64,000 nucleotides of DNA from NCBI RefSeq assembly GCF_002245625.1, contig NZ_NOIG01000003.1, positions 1 to 64,000 on the forward strand, written 5' to 3'. Position 1 is the stretch's first letter. Each line of letters begins with the position of its first letter. Of the stretch, positions 1 to 7,982 are shown one piece after another. The position numbers and the translations under genes were made by a program. Below the pieces are notes generated by a model. That model saw only the letters and a program-made list of their open reading frames with translations. It did no database searches and was not told the origin of the DNA. Origin of the DNA: Acidovorax kalamii. Its GTDB lineage: Bacteria > Pseudomonadota > Gammaproteobacteria > Burkholderiales > Burkholderiaceae_C.

Positions 1-287
1 TTTGTTGCAAACTGTTCTTATTGGCAGCGCATGCTACTGGGGTTAACGCCGCAAACATGTGACAAATGGTTTGCTGTGCATCGCTTTGCAAGCAAGCCAA
101 TTGACAACAGCGCTCGAATTGTCAAAGGTCAGTGCGGCAGCCATGCAGGCGGAGTTCTCGCACCAGGGAAGGGGAGGGGGTATTTCGAAGCGCGGCTGGT
201 GTGAGGCGCACCGAGAAGGCACAGAAGGTTAGGCATATCGTTCCGCGCTATGCTTGTCCAGGTGATCTTCTTCAAGAATGAAAAAGC
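1..287. other. AT-richer left flank without a recognised gene
   Basis: I see no credible gene in these 287 bases. They precede the H-NS-like gene and presumably carry its promoter. The stretch is visibly less GC-rich than the chromosome further right, in keeping with the start of an accessory island. Confidence 0.5.
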
Positions 288-560
288 ATGAGTACCTACA
301 AAGAACTCCTTGAACAGAAAAATGCTCTGGATCAACAAATTGCTTTGGCGCGTAAGGCAGAAGCGAATCAGGCTCTGGCTACCGTTCACAAATTGATTGC
401 GGAGTTTGGGTTCACCGCGCAACAAGTCTTTCCATGGAGACCTGCGGCCAAAAAGGTGGAAGCTAAGTACCGAGATCCAGAAACGGGGTTGACCTGGAGC
501 GGTAGGGGCAGGGCGCCGAAATGGATAGAAGGCAGGAATCGCGAAGAATTTTCGGTTTGA
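288..560 (+). CDS. Small H-NS family nucleoid-associated protein
   Basis: This 90-residue protein belongs to the H-NS/StpA/MvaT-like DNA-binding proteins of Burkholderiales. Residues 1-40 form a charged oligomerisation helix, and residues about 60-82 carry the family motif (YRDPETGLTWSGRGRAP, then KWI), whose RGR hook enters the minor groove of AT-rich DNA. The length is near the low end of the family, so it looks complete. Such proteins silence horizontally acquired genes, and mobile elements often carry their own copy. It sits at the edge of an island with a recombinase and a defence module, so a role in silencing the island is plausible but inferred. Start: ATG just after an AT-rich stretch; no strong ribosome-binding site is visible. 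Confidence 0.85.
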   Translation: MSTYKELLEQKNALDQQIALARKAEANQALATVHKLIAEFGFTAQQVFPWRPAAKKVEAKYRDPETGLTWSGRGRAPKWIEGRNREEFSV

Positions 561-695
561 CTCATTCCTCGAACTCTTTGATATGGCAGCTTTAGGCTGG
601 TTGCCGACGCTCGGTGGAAAAACTCAGACGGCAGCTGTGCAACGTTTGCCGTCATTCGTCCCGTACTATCGTCCGGGAGCGAACGTTCACTTTAG

Positions 696-1595
696 TTACG
701 TCGCCGGGTCGTCGGATCGTTCAAAGAGCCTGTCCGCACCGTCCTCCAAAGGGATTTCCTGAGTGACGCGGACGCTGTGCCCGTCGGCAGAGGTGGTCCA
801 GAAGCTTGCGCGCTCAGGCATGCCTTCCAGCAGCCTGTCAATGGAGGTTCTATCACCGCCGAATGCGAGGACCCGAAGAGATTGATTCCACTCCACCGCA
901 AACGACCAAATCTCGGATGTAGTGCACTTGCGGATATAAATCTTGAAGTAACCGTCGGCGCCAATGCCGTGAAACCGTAGATCCCAACTGCTCACCTGCT
1001 GAGCGAACCACGTCGCCTCTACGCAACCCCAGTTCCCGCGCCCGTAAGCGCCTAAATGCAGATACTCCCCAAGGAGAAACCCGCCCCGGGCCGTGGTGTC
1101 GTCGTAGGTGCAGAAATAGAAGAACGCCCGGAAATGAAGTTCAGCTAGATGATGAATCCGATCGTGATTGATTTGTGGTTGTCCAGCAAAGGTGAATGAG
1201 GCAAAAAGACCCGGACTCTGCTGGAGGATTTCAATTTCCTCGTGGCTATTTGCCACTGATTTGCCAGTCCGTCGGCTGCCTGTCTTGCTGGCTCGACGTG
1301 CCACTTCTGCCGCAAGCTGCTGCTCAATCGCGGCATCTCTGGGTACAGGCGTCGGCAGCATGGTGATCACGGAAATGTCATTTTCCAGGGCGGCCTTCAG
1401 GTTGTTGCACGGACCACAGGCATTGAGTATGAGGTTCCATTGCGCTTCGAGCGACCCCTTTGGCACGAACCTGCGACCAATCACATGTTCTTTGGTCGGG
1501 CCGAGCGACGCACCTAAAACACATCCGCAGTACGGACAGTTTCGGTTGTTCAAGAGCAGTGGGCGTTCTGGTCTAAGCTCTTCGTACCCATTCAT
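696..1595 (-). CDS. HNH-type putative endonuclease with Cys pairs
   Basis: The N-terminal 65 residues resemble an HNH/ββα-metal nuclease core: a CPYCG knuckle near residue 20, an EHVIGRRF motif near residue 36 supplying the first histidine, and an N-rich segment ending in CGPCNN near residue 60 as the second Cys pair. The remaining 230 residues match nothing I know; they are mixed and rich in aromatic residues, with no membrane segment. The 299-residue protein is cytosolic with no signal peptide. HNH proteins of this type are frequent cargo of defence islands and mobile elements, and this one lies between an H-NS-like gene and an IetAS-like pair. It is transcribed towards the H-NS gene. Target and activity are unknown. 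Confidence 0.6.
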   Translation of the reverse strand: MNGYEELRPERPLLLNNRNCPYCGCVLGASLGPTKEHVIGRRFVPKGSLEAQWNLILNACGPCNNLKAALENDISVITMLPTPVPRDAAIEQQLAAEVARRASKTGSRRTGKSVANSHEEIEILQQSPGLFASFTFAGQPQINHDRIHHLAELHFRAFFYFCTYDDTTARGGFLLGEYLHLGAYGRGNWGCVEATWFAQQVSSWDLRFHGIGADGYFKIYIRKCTTSEIWSFAVEWNQSLRVLAFGGDRTSIDRLLEGMPERASFWTTSADGHSVRVTQEIPLEDGADRLFERSDDPAT

Positions 1596-1675
1596 TGCTT
1601 CTCCTTATCGAGATTAAGTCACTGCTAGGTCTTACGGCTCAGACCGCGGCTGGCACGCTCTCGGCGCATCGGCTG

Positions 1676-3928
1676 TCAGACGTGAACGGGGACCCGTACC
1701 GGCAACTGCTGGCGCACCCAGTTCGATTGGACCAGAGAGCGCACTCCATCTGAATGGACCTGGGCATTGCCATCCAACGAACGCAGGCTCACGATCAGCG
1801 CGACGTTCACGGGCTCGGCCAAAGGCGGTTCATTGGCGCGAAGCAAGGTATCCAGCTGGATTGCCCACTGATCCCCCGCGACACCTTGTGGGAAACGTTT
1901 TCGATGCAATTTGACAGGTGACCATTTGCCTCCATGTTCGATTTGCGCAGCTTCGTAGCCTGTGGTTCCGGCCTCCCCCTCCATGGGCACCTTCCCCGAG
2001 ATACGATTGCCATTCAGAACGCCAAAACTGACGTTCACGTTGGCGCGGACATACTCCGCGCCAGCGTTGGGATCCAAAGGTGGCGAGTAGGCAGCCGTGA
2101 TGATCACCTCAGCCCTGAGCTTGCCGTTGTGCAGCAGCGAAGCCGGAATGGGGTATGGCGCCTTCCTCCACTTGAAACCCGGAACGACCAGGGCCTCGAA
2201 CATCAAGGTGAAGCAATCGTCGCTGTCGTATAGGGCAGATAGCGCGTCCTTGGGGATGCCGCAGCCGAAGTAGCGGCGTTCCACTGCTCCATAGTCGGGA
2301 GAGGCAAGCCGCGCTGCATGAATCATCAATGCCTTGACCATGTGTGGTGCTACGGCAAGATCAGCGTGGCCTTCCAGGCTTTGCCAAAGATGCCCAGCAA
2401 CAGAGGTAACGATAGGCGTCGCAAAACTTGTGCCGAAGCTCCCATACAGTGCATTTGCGGGGCCCAGCATTTGCAGGCTGCTCGCTCCTATGCTCCAGTC
2501 CGCATGCACGCCGCCGCCTGCATGGACCACATCTGGCTTCGGGGTGAATACTGGTCCAGGTCCCCTGCGGGAATATGGTGCTGGATGTCCTGCGGCCACC
2601 ATCGCGCCAGGAGAGTCCACATGAGCGACCGCTCCTACCGTCAGGGCTCGCACAGAATCTCCCGGGCTGCTTAGGCGATCCTGCAGGTCTGCTTCCCCGA
2701 CCGGCCATCCCCGACGCGGTAAGCCCTTATAGTTGCCAGCCGCCACCACAAAGAGCACCTTGTGCTCATCGCTCAGCGCGTCCAATTGCTGCGCGAAGTA
2801 GCTGAATTCGTGGTCCCCAATCTGACCACCGCCCAGCGACAGATTCCAGACCTTCACGTGGGGGGCATTGCGCACGGCGTCGGCGAGGCGAACGATTAAG
2901 TCCGTGGTGTTGCCTCCAGCTGCTTCCAATCCACATGTATCGTGAACCTGGCACCGCGTGGGAGGAAGCCAGTCGTGATCTCCATTGATCACCTTGGCGC
3001 CCGCGACCAGGGACGCAACTGCGGTCCCGTGAACATAGTCTGTTTCAGGCGGAAGTACGTAAGGAGCTGTGGATGCAATCCATGGACGAAGGCTTGCCGC
3101 ACTGGCGGCGGTTCCCGTGTCGAAAACCCCCACGATAGGGTGATTGATGCCGGGAGGTGGCGGCGATACCGGCCCGGGAATAAAACCAGGTACGGCAGAG
3201 GCGGAGTACATTTTTGGCTCTGGAAAGATAGAGCGCAGACCCGGGAACATGCTGAGCGCTTCGAGTCCCTCATCGCTGATCTGTTCGAGATCTACCCTGA
3301 ACACAGGGGGGCCCCAGCGCTGGACCATCGCCATGGATGGCATGTTGAATCGCTGCAGCACCGCGCGCAGCGCATCAACGTTTTGTGCCGTAGCGTCGGC
3401 CGCGTGGTATCGAAACAAGCTGAGCAGTGCTCTTCCGCGCTCGCGCAGTTCGGGCACCGTGGCGGACAGTCGCCGGTCTTTGTCCCAGGCTTGAATCCGT
3501 TCTATGGCAGAAAGATTGGCACGGATTTTTTTGGTCTCGCGGAAGCGAATGAGCCTTGCCAATGAGTCGATGGTCACAGCGTTAGCCGCCACGAGCATTT
3601 CTTCAATGCGTCCGACACCCGCAGACAGCAAGCCAGCTTCGGCCACCAAGGTGTTAGGCCGGTGAGATTTGGCGATGGCTTTGTCCCGCAGCTTGAGAAT
3701 CAGCACCCCTGGGGAATTGGGGTAGCGCGCAATCTCTGGGCGAAGCGCACTTGCCGCTGTCACGAGCGTATCGTGTAACTCTGCCCGGTACTGCCGGGTG
3801 ACAGTCACCAACTCCTTGGTACCGCCTCCACCGTTTTCTGGCGCCGACAGGTCTGCGCGTTGAAAGGGAATCCGGTGAAACGGATTGGTGTTGCGCGCAC
3901 TACGCGCTCTCATCTCCTCGGTCGCCAT
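1676..3928 (-). CDS. ietS: IetS-like subtilisin (S8) serine protease
   Basis: This is a 750-residue cytosolic protein with a subtilase domain in its middle third. The catalytic triad is visible: Asp270 (VGVFDTG), His300 (DYVHGTAVA) and Ser501 (GTSFATP), with the oxyanion Asn399 (AAGN). There is no signal peptide. The roughly 250 residues before the triad replace a usual propeptide, and the tail of about 190 residues may be a β-rich substrate or regulatory domain. Start: an upstream in-frame ATG would extend it far into the preceding gene. The ATG at 3928 has a strong GGAGGAG site 7-8 bases upstream and overlaps the ATPase gene by 29 bases, implying translational coupling. An AAA ATPase followed by a subtilase is the IetAS arrangement, described on Ti plasmids as a stability/toxin-antitoxin-like pair and later as an anti-phage system. 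Assignment is from memory of the family, not from a search. Confidence 0.8.
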   Translation of the reverse strand: MATEEMRARSARNTNPFHRIPFQRADLSAPENGGGGTKELVTVTRQYRAELHDTLVTAASALRPEIARYPNSPGVLILKLRDKAIAKSHRPNTLVAEAGLLSAGVGRIEEMLVAANAVTIDSLARLIRFRETKKIRANLSAIERIQAWDKDRRLSATVPELRERGRALLSLFRYHAADATAQNVDALRAVLQRFNMPSMAMVQRWGPPVFRVDLEQISDEGLEALSMFPGLRSIFPEPKMYSASAVPGFIPGPVSPPPPGINHPIVGVFDTGTAASAASLRPWIASTAPYVLPPETDYVHGTAVASLVAGAKVINGDHDWLPPTRCQVHDTCGLEAAGGNTTDLIVRLADAVRNAPHVKVWNLSLGGGQIGDHEFSYFAQQLDALSDEHKVLFVVAAGNYKGLPRRGWPVGEADLQDRLSSPGDSVRALTVGAVAHVDSPGAMVAAGHPAPYSRRGPGPVFTPKPDVVHAGGGVHADWSIGASSLQMLGPANALYGSFGTSFATPIVTSVAGHLWQSLEGHADLAVAPHMVKALMIHAARLASPDYGAVERRYFGCGIPKDALSALYDSDDCFTLMFEALVVPGFKWRKAPYPIPASLLHNGKLRAEVIITAAYSPPLDPNAGAEYVRANVNVSFGVLNGNRISGKVPMEGEAGTTGYEAAQIEHGGKWSPVKLHRKRFPQGVAGDQWAIQLDTLLRANEPPLAEPVNVALIVSLRSLDGNAQVHSDGVRSLVQSNWVRQQLPVRVPVHV

Positions 3929-5057
3929 TATCGTTCTCCTCCTCAATCGCGTTTCTGATCTGGCGCTGCGACACCCCATATGCAGCGGCCAGTACCCTCT
4001 GAGAAAAGTATTTGGGATACCAATGGCGCAGCCATTGAATCTCTGACTGCACGCTGTGCAGCCGCTGCCCATTGTTCATCGCGACCGTCAAGCCCAGACG
4101 GCGGAATACCTCCGTCTCCTCGACATGTGGCTTGGCAGAGAGGATCGCCTTGCGCTTAGCGTCAAGGCACACCTGCTCAATAGCTGCCCCAGAGAGCCCT
4201 TCAGACCGCTGTGCCAGCTCCGACAAGCTCAATGGAGACGGTGTATAGGCGCCCAGAAACTGCGCCCACAACTGCTCACGTAGATCCTGATCCGGCAATG
4301 GCATGGCTAGCCGGTACGTGAACCGACGCCAGATGGCGTAGTCCAGCAACTGGTCGTGATTTGTCGCTGCCAGCAAAATGGTGTCATCAGGCAGTGCGTC
4401 GATGTTCTGCAACAGTGCAATCACGACACGCTGAAGTTCGCCCACATCGCGTTCATTGCCTCGCGCGGTGGCCAGCGCGTCGAACTCATCAAGGAATAGC
4501 ACGCATGGGACTTCCTGTGCATAGTCGAACACGCGCCGCAGATTCCGGCTAGTTTGGCCCAGCAAACTGCTGATCAAAGTGTCACACCGAACGGTGAGTA
4601 GTGGCAACTGGAGCTGTCCCGCGGTCCACCTCGCCGTCTGCGTCTTGCCAGTACCGGGCGGGCCGTGCATGACCAAGCGATTAGGCTGGGACACTCCGGC
4701 AGCCAGCAGCTTGTCACGGTGCTGTACGGAAGACAAGAAATCCTGCAGCCGTGCTTGCAAAGCGCTGGGCAACAACAACTGGACCTCCCCAAGAACCGGG
4801 TGGCTGACATCAACGGTACTCAACCGGCTGTCTCCATCCACCGGAAGATTGCCCAAAGGAGATCTATGGGCCCCTAGTTGTGCGGACACGAGCGCCGCAG
4901 GCACACGCGCCAGGCGCTCGCGAATGGCTGATGCTTCGCGGCGGCTCCCATCACGCTCTAGCTTGTCCGCAAGTAGGCCTGCGTAGTTCGCCGCCATACT
5001 CTGATTGGACTTGAGAGCGCCGTCGAGAATTTTAAGGACTTCGGAGAGGTGTTCCAC
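3900..5057 (-). CDS. ietA: IetA-like AAA ATPase
   Basis: This 385-residue AAA+ ATPase has Walker A (GPPGTGKT, residues 132-139), Walker B (VLFLDEFD, residues 186-193) and Arg-finger and sensor regions after them, in the style of FtsH/Cdc48-type AAA modules. An N-terminal helical region (1-90) precedes the ATPase. The last 40 residues include a segment (YFSQRVLAAAYGVSQRQI) that reads like a helix-turn-helix, an odd addition that might allow DNA sensing or autoregulation. The start is a GTG with no clear Shine-Dalgarno site; Met21 is an alternative. It lies directly upstream of the subtilase and overlaps it, and the two probably form a two-component effector in which the ATPase controls or feeds the protease. 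Family behaviour is known for IetAS; the partner role here is inferred. Confidence 0.8.
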   Translation of the reverse strand: MEHLSEVLKILDGALKSNQSMAANYAGLLADKLERDGSRREASAIRERLARVPAALVSAQLGAHRSPLGNLPVDGDSRLSTVDVSHPVLGEVQLLLPSALQARLQDFLSSVQHRDKLLAAGVSQPNRLVMHGPPGTGKTQTARWTAGQLQLPLLTVRCDTLISSLLGQTSRNLRRVFDYAQEVPCVLFLDEFDALATARGNERDVGELQRVVIALLQNIDALPDDTILLAATNHDQLLDYAIWRRFTYRLAMPLPDQDLREQLWAQFLGAYTPSPLSLSELAQRSEGLSGAAIEQVCLDAKRKAILSAKPHVEETEVFRRLGLTVAMNNGQRLHSVQSEIQWLRHWYPKYFSQRVLAAAYGVSQRQIRNAIEEENDNGDRGDESA

Positions 5058-5536
5058 GGGACAAGATCATTAACGATTCAGTTTAGTGGAAAAATGCGTC
5101 GAAATACATTAATTTTGATCCGTAAAAGGCGGATTCGGCGCAATATTGTGGCACTTCAATACGCTATCCAGACGATGAGATCCGCTGCTACAGGACGAAG
5201 GTAGCCCGGATGGACGCTACAACATCGTGCTGGGTTTTGGCTGCGTTGACGCCGTGGCTCGCGGTGCGAACCGTCCCAACCGTAGCGGGTGTTCCGTCGT
5301 ACAGTTTTTTTGGAGCAGTGCTAATGTTGTGGGTCTAACAAACAGAGGCGCGATCTTTGATGAAGTCCATTTAGCGGACACGCCAAAGCGGGCTTCGTAC
5401 ACTGCAGCCCGCCGCTGACGTCGAACGTTGAATGCTTGCTCGATTCCGCTAGCGGCGGCTCATGGTCGTCAGTACGCGTTCGATGGCTAGATCTGGATGA
5501 CGGCCATCGCTGCGAAGCAGCCGCCGATACCATTCG
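5058..5536. other. Intergenic stretch between the ATPase and recombinase genes
   Basis: These 479 bases hold only short open frames in conflicting directions, none resembling a protein I recognise. The AT-rich part at about 5070-5125 probably contains the promoter of the minus-strand ATPase-protease pair. I found no tRNA fragment and no convincing attachment-site repeat. Confidence 0.5.
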
Positions 5537-6589
5537 TCAAAGCAGCTTTGCCGCAGGGTTGTCATTGGAAGGGCGGTAGTAGCCCACAACGCTGGCAACG
5601 CTCCTGTGTCCTGTCATCGCCATGGTGTCAGCCAGCGGCACCTTCTGCACAGCAGCTTCGGTTACGAACCCTGACCGCAGTGAATGCGCAGAAAACACCT
5701 CCGGCAGCCCGGCAAGTTTTGCGCGCTCGCGAACAATATCTCGCACGGCGGCAGGGGAGAGGGGTTCACCAAGGTGACCGCCTTTCCTGACCTGCCTGAA
5801 TATTGCACCGTCCACGATGCCCGAAGCTGTCAACCAAGCCTGCAGAGCTTCGCCCGCAATGCCCTCCAGCGGTTTGACGTTCTCCGGACGATCCGCTGCA
5901 GTCTGGTTGCTTTTGGAATAGGCGAGGGTGTAGGTGAAGCTGCTCGGCCCTACGCGGTGAAGGTTCTTCATCGTCGCCCCCGTCACTTCCGACCGGCGGC
6001 GCCCGCCCGATGCCCAGGCAAAGAGGAGGAGGGCGCGGTCACGGATCCCCTTGAGTGAATCATCACAGGTGTCCAGGATGGCCATCAATGGGTCCTTGGT
6101 CAGCGCGTCCTTCTTCTGAGGAAGCTCGCCGCGTTTACCGTAGGCTCGGCGAGTCTTGGCCAACAATTCGCGGACTTTGGGATCCTGGCAAGGGTTTTTC
6201 AGCTCTCGGAGCTGATGCGCCTTGGACAGCACGGCAATCCGATGGATCAAGGTGTTGAGCGCCATCGGGCCTGGCTTGCCTTTGAATCCCGCATCCACCA
6301 GAGCTTGGTCAATTGCTGGCGGTAGCTCGTGAGCCAGGCCATCGGCGGTCGTCCGCTGTGCGTGATCCACGATGAACTGCAGGACGGCGTTCGCAGGCAG
6401 CGGCAGCGTGATGCCTTGCCCGTACCGAACGCCAAACCAGGCAGCCCAATAGCGCAGCGCAGAGCGATAGCTGGCCAGCGTGTTCACGGACTCGCCCTCG
6501 CGCATCAATTCCTCAACAGCCTTTGCGGTCACTTGCGACAGTGAAGAGGGCTCCAGCGAGGGGCTATTTCTCAGGGACGGCAGGCGCAT
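5537..6589 (-). CDS. Tyrosine recombinase/site-specific integrase
   Basis: This 350-residue phage-integrase family protein has an N-terminal SAM-like core-binding domain (about 25-125, with TLASYRSALRYWAAWFG) and a C-terminal catalytic domain. The catalytic residues are visible: Arg in SGGRRRSEV, the HSLR box (SAHSLRSGFV), the second His in MTGHRS, and the nucleophile Tyr in VVGYYR close to the C-terminus. The open frame extends 155 codons further upstream but would cross the divergent gene's promoter and coding region; the start at 6589 (MRLPSL) leaves a normal intergenic space. It is divergent from a KfrA-like gene. This pairing of a recombinase with a KfrA-type protein is probably the mobility and maintenance core of the island. 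Confidence 0.88.
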   Translation of the reverse strand: MRLPSLRNSPSLEPSSLSQVTAKAVEELMREGESVNTLASYRSALRYWAAWFGVRYGQGITLPLPANAVLQFIVDHAQRTTADGLAHELPPAIDQALVDAGFKGKPGPMALNTLIHRIAVLSKAHQLRELKNPCQDPKVRELLAKTRRAYGKRGELPQKKDALTKDPLMAILDTCDDSLKGIRDRALLLFAWASGGRRRSEVTGATMKNLHRVGPSSFTYTLAYSKSNQTAADRPENVKPLEGIAGEALQAWLTASGIVDGAIFRQVRKGGHLGEPLSPAAVRDIVRERAKLAGLPEVFSAHSLRSGFVTEAAVQKVPLADTMAMTGHRSVASVVGYYRPSNDNPAAKLL

Positions 6590-6630
6590 GGTTGAAACCG
6601 AGGTTGTAGACGCGAAATTTCCATAAACGC

Positions 6631-6693
6631 TACATATGATGTATTGTTTACAACAAATTTTGTTGATGGATAACGATAAGCATCGATTATCGT
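6631..6693. promoter_or_regulatory. Cluster of three palindromes between integrase and KfrA-like genes
   Basis: The divergent intergenic region holds three separate inverted repeats: TACAT-3-ATGTA at 6631-6643, the perfect CAACAAA-1-TTTGTTG at 6651-6665, and ACGATAA-7-TTATCGT at 6673-6693. The region is AT-rich and contains the promoters of both flanking genes. KfrA proteins are known to bind and repress their own promoter, so one or more of these palindromes is a likely operator. Which protein binds which site is not known. Confidence 0.6.
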
Positions 6694-6719
6694 AGGTAAA
6701 AATTAGGTGGAGTAGGGTG

Positions 6720-7730
6720 ATGCAGTCAAAAATTATTCGCGGCCCGCGCGGTGTGCAAATGGAAGAGGTTTGGGCTGCCGCCGACACCGTCCTAGGCCTG
6801 GGCGAACGGCCGACGATTGAGCGCGTGCGCCAACAGCTCGGCCGTGGCTCCCCAAATACTGTGGGGCCGATGCTTGATGGCTGGTATGGGTCACTGGCCA
6901 AGCGGCTGCAGTCGCCGGTGGATGCAATTGAGCAAGACGATGGCGCCGAAGTCCCCTTGCCCGCCCCTGTTGTCAGGGCTGCAAAAGCCATGTGGGGCAG
7001 GGCCCTCCAGCATGCTGATGAGCGTGTGACGGCGCAATTCACCGAAGCTCGCAAAGACCTAAGCGTGCAAGCTGAGGCGCTACGCCAAGCGCAAGACGTG
7101 CTAGCACAGGAAACACAGCGCCTAGCCGACCGCAGCGAAGCCTATGACATGGCTATGCAGGCCAGGGATGCGCAGATCGCCGAAATGGGCCGTCTGGTTC
7201 AGGAACTGCAGCAGCAGCTTGCGGGAAGCCAGGAAATGCTGGCCGCGTCACGCTCTGAGAGCAAGCAACTTCGCTTGGCAGCGGATGCAGAGCGTCGGCG
7301 CCAGGAGGCAAAGGAAGTTGAACACCGGGGCGAACGCACGCGCCTGGAAGAGCGTGCTCAGGCTCAGGAACGCAGACTCAATGCAGAGGTGGATCGGGCG
7401 CGCCAAGAATCGAAGCGGCTGGCGCTCAAGTTGGAGGGCGACGCCCGAGCATCTGCCAAGTCTTTGTCGGCCTCGCTGGAGAAAGCGCGGGAGCTGGAGG
7501 CCCATGTGGTCACGCTGCAGGCGGAGAAAGCAGGTCTGGTCAAAGACCTGCAGGCCGCCAGAGACGAGACGAAAGACCTGCGAGCAAAGCTTGAGCAGCG
7601 CAGCACAGAGATGTTCGCCGTCCTCAGCGAACTGCGCGATCGATTGCCGACGATCCCGACCAGCGATCCGGTGCAGTCCACCTTGAAAACTCGTAAAGCA
7701 CGAGCTAAAGCGAGCAATCGATCGAACTAG
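6720..7730 (+). CDS. KfrA-like DNA-binding coiled-coil protein
   Basis: Residues 1-70 form an N-terminal helical DNA-binding domain of the plasmid KfrA type (ADTVLGLGERPTIERVRQQL, then GRGSPNTV). Residues about 110-310 are a nearly unbroken, Glu/Arg/Gln/Ala-rich coiled coil, and the short basic tail is rich in Lys/Arg. The length (336-337) is normal. KfrA of plasmid RK2/R751 is an autoregulated, alpha-helical DNA-binding protein linked to partition and stable maintenance. An in-frame GTG lies one codon earlier (6717); I prefer the ATG at 6720 because the AGGTGGAG site is then 6 bases away. Its position divergent from a tyrosine recombinase suggests a role in maintaining or regulating an integrative element. 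Confidence 0.82.
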   Translation: MQSKIIRGPRGVQMEEVWAAADTVLGLGERPTIERVRQQLGRGSPNTVGPMLDGWYGSLAKRLQSPVDAIEQDDGAEVPLPAPVVRAAKAMWGRALQHADERVTAQFTEARKDLSVQAEALRQAQDVLAQETQRLADRSEAYDMAMQARDAQIAEMGRLVQELQQQLAGSQEMLAASRSESKQLRLAADAERRRQEAKEVEHRGERTRLEERAQAQERRLNAEVDRARQESKRLALKLEGDARASAKSLSASLEKARELEAHVVTLQAEKAGLVKDLQAARDETKDLRAKLEQRSTEMFAVLSELRDRLPTIPTSDPVQSTLKTRKARAKASNRSN

Positions 7731-7778
7731 CCAATGTTGGTCCAGCGATTGCGTTGAATCTATCGACCGGCCGTGAGG

Positions 7779-7819
7779 CTTGACGTTTTCCCTTCATCAG
7801 CCTTGACGTTTTCCCTTCA
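7779..7819. repeat. Two 18-bp direct repeats
   Basis: CTTGACGTTTTCCCTTCA occurs at 7779-7796 and again, identical, at 7802-7819, 23 bases apart start to start (about two helical turns). It lies just downstream of the KfrA-like gene and near the presumed right edge of the island. It could be a protein-binding array, a recombination arm site or a remnant duplication. Confidence 0.75.
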
Positions 7820-7982
7820 GCGGATGTTTGAGGCAAGACGGAGCGGTTTTTTTCTATGAGTTTTATATTTTACATAATATACATCGTATCAACTATTGAT
7901 CGTCCTTCACGAACACTCCACAAACCAGCCCAACTGCACCGTCTTTCCCTATGATGTTCCACCTACCGCACCACAAGGCGCC

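Noticed and set aside
5217-5533. Short overlapping open frames between the ATPase and recombinase genes
   Set aside because: They conflict with one another, lack ribosome sites and resemble nothing known.
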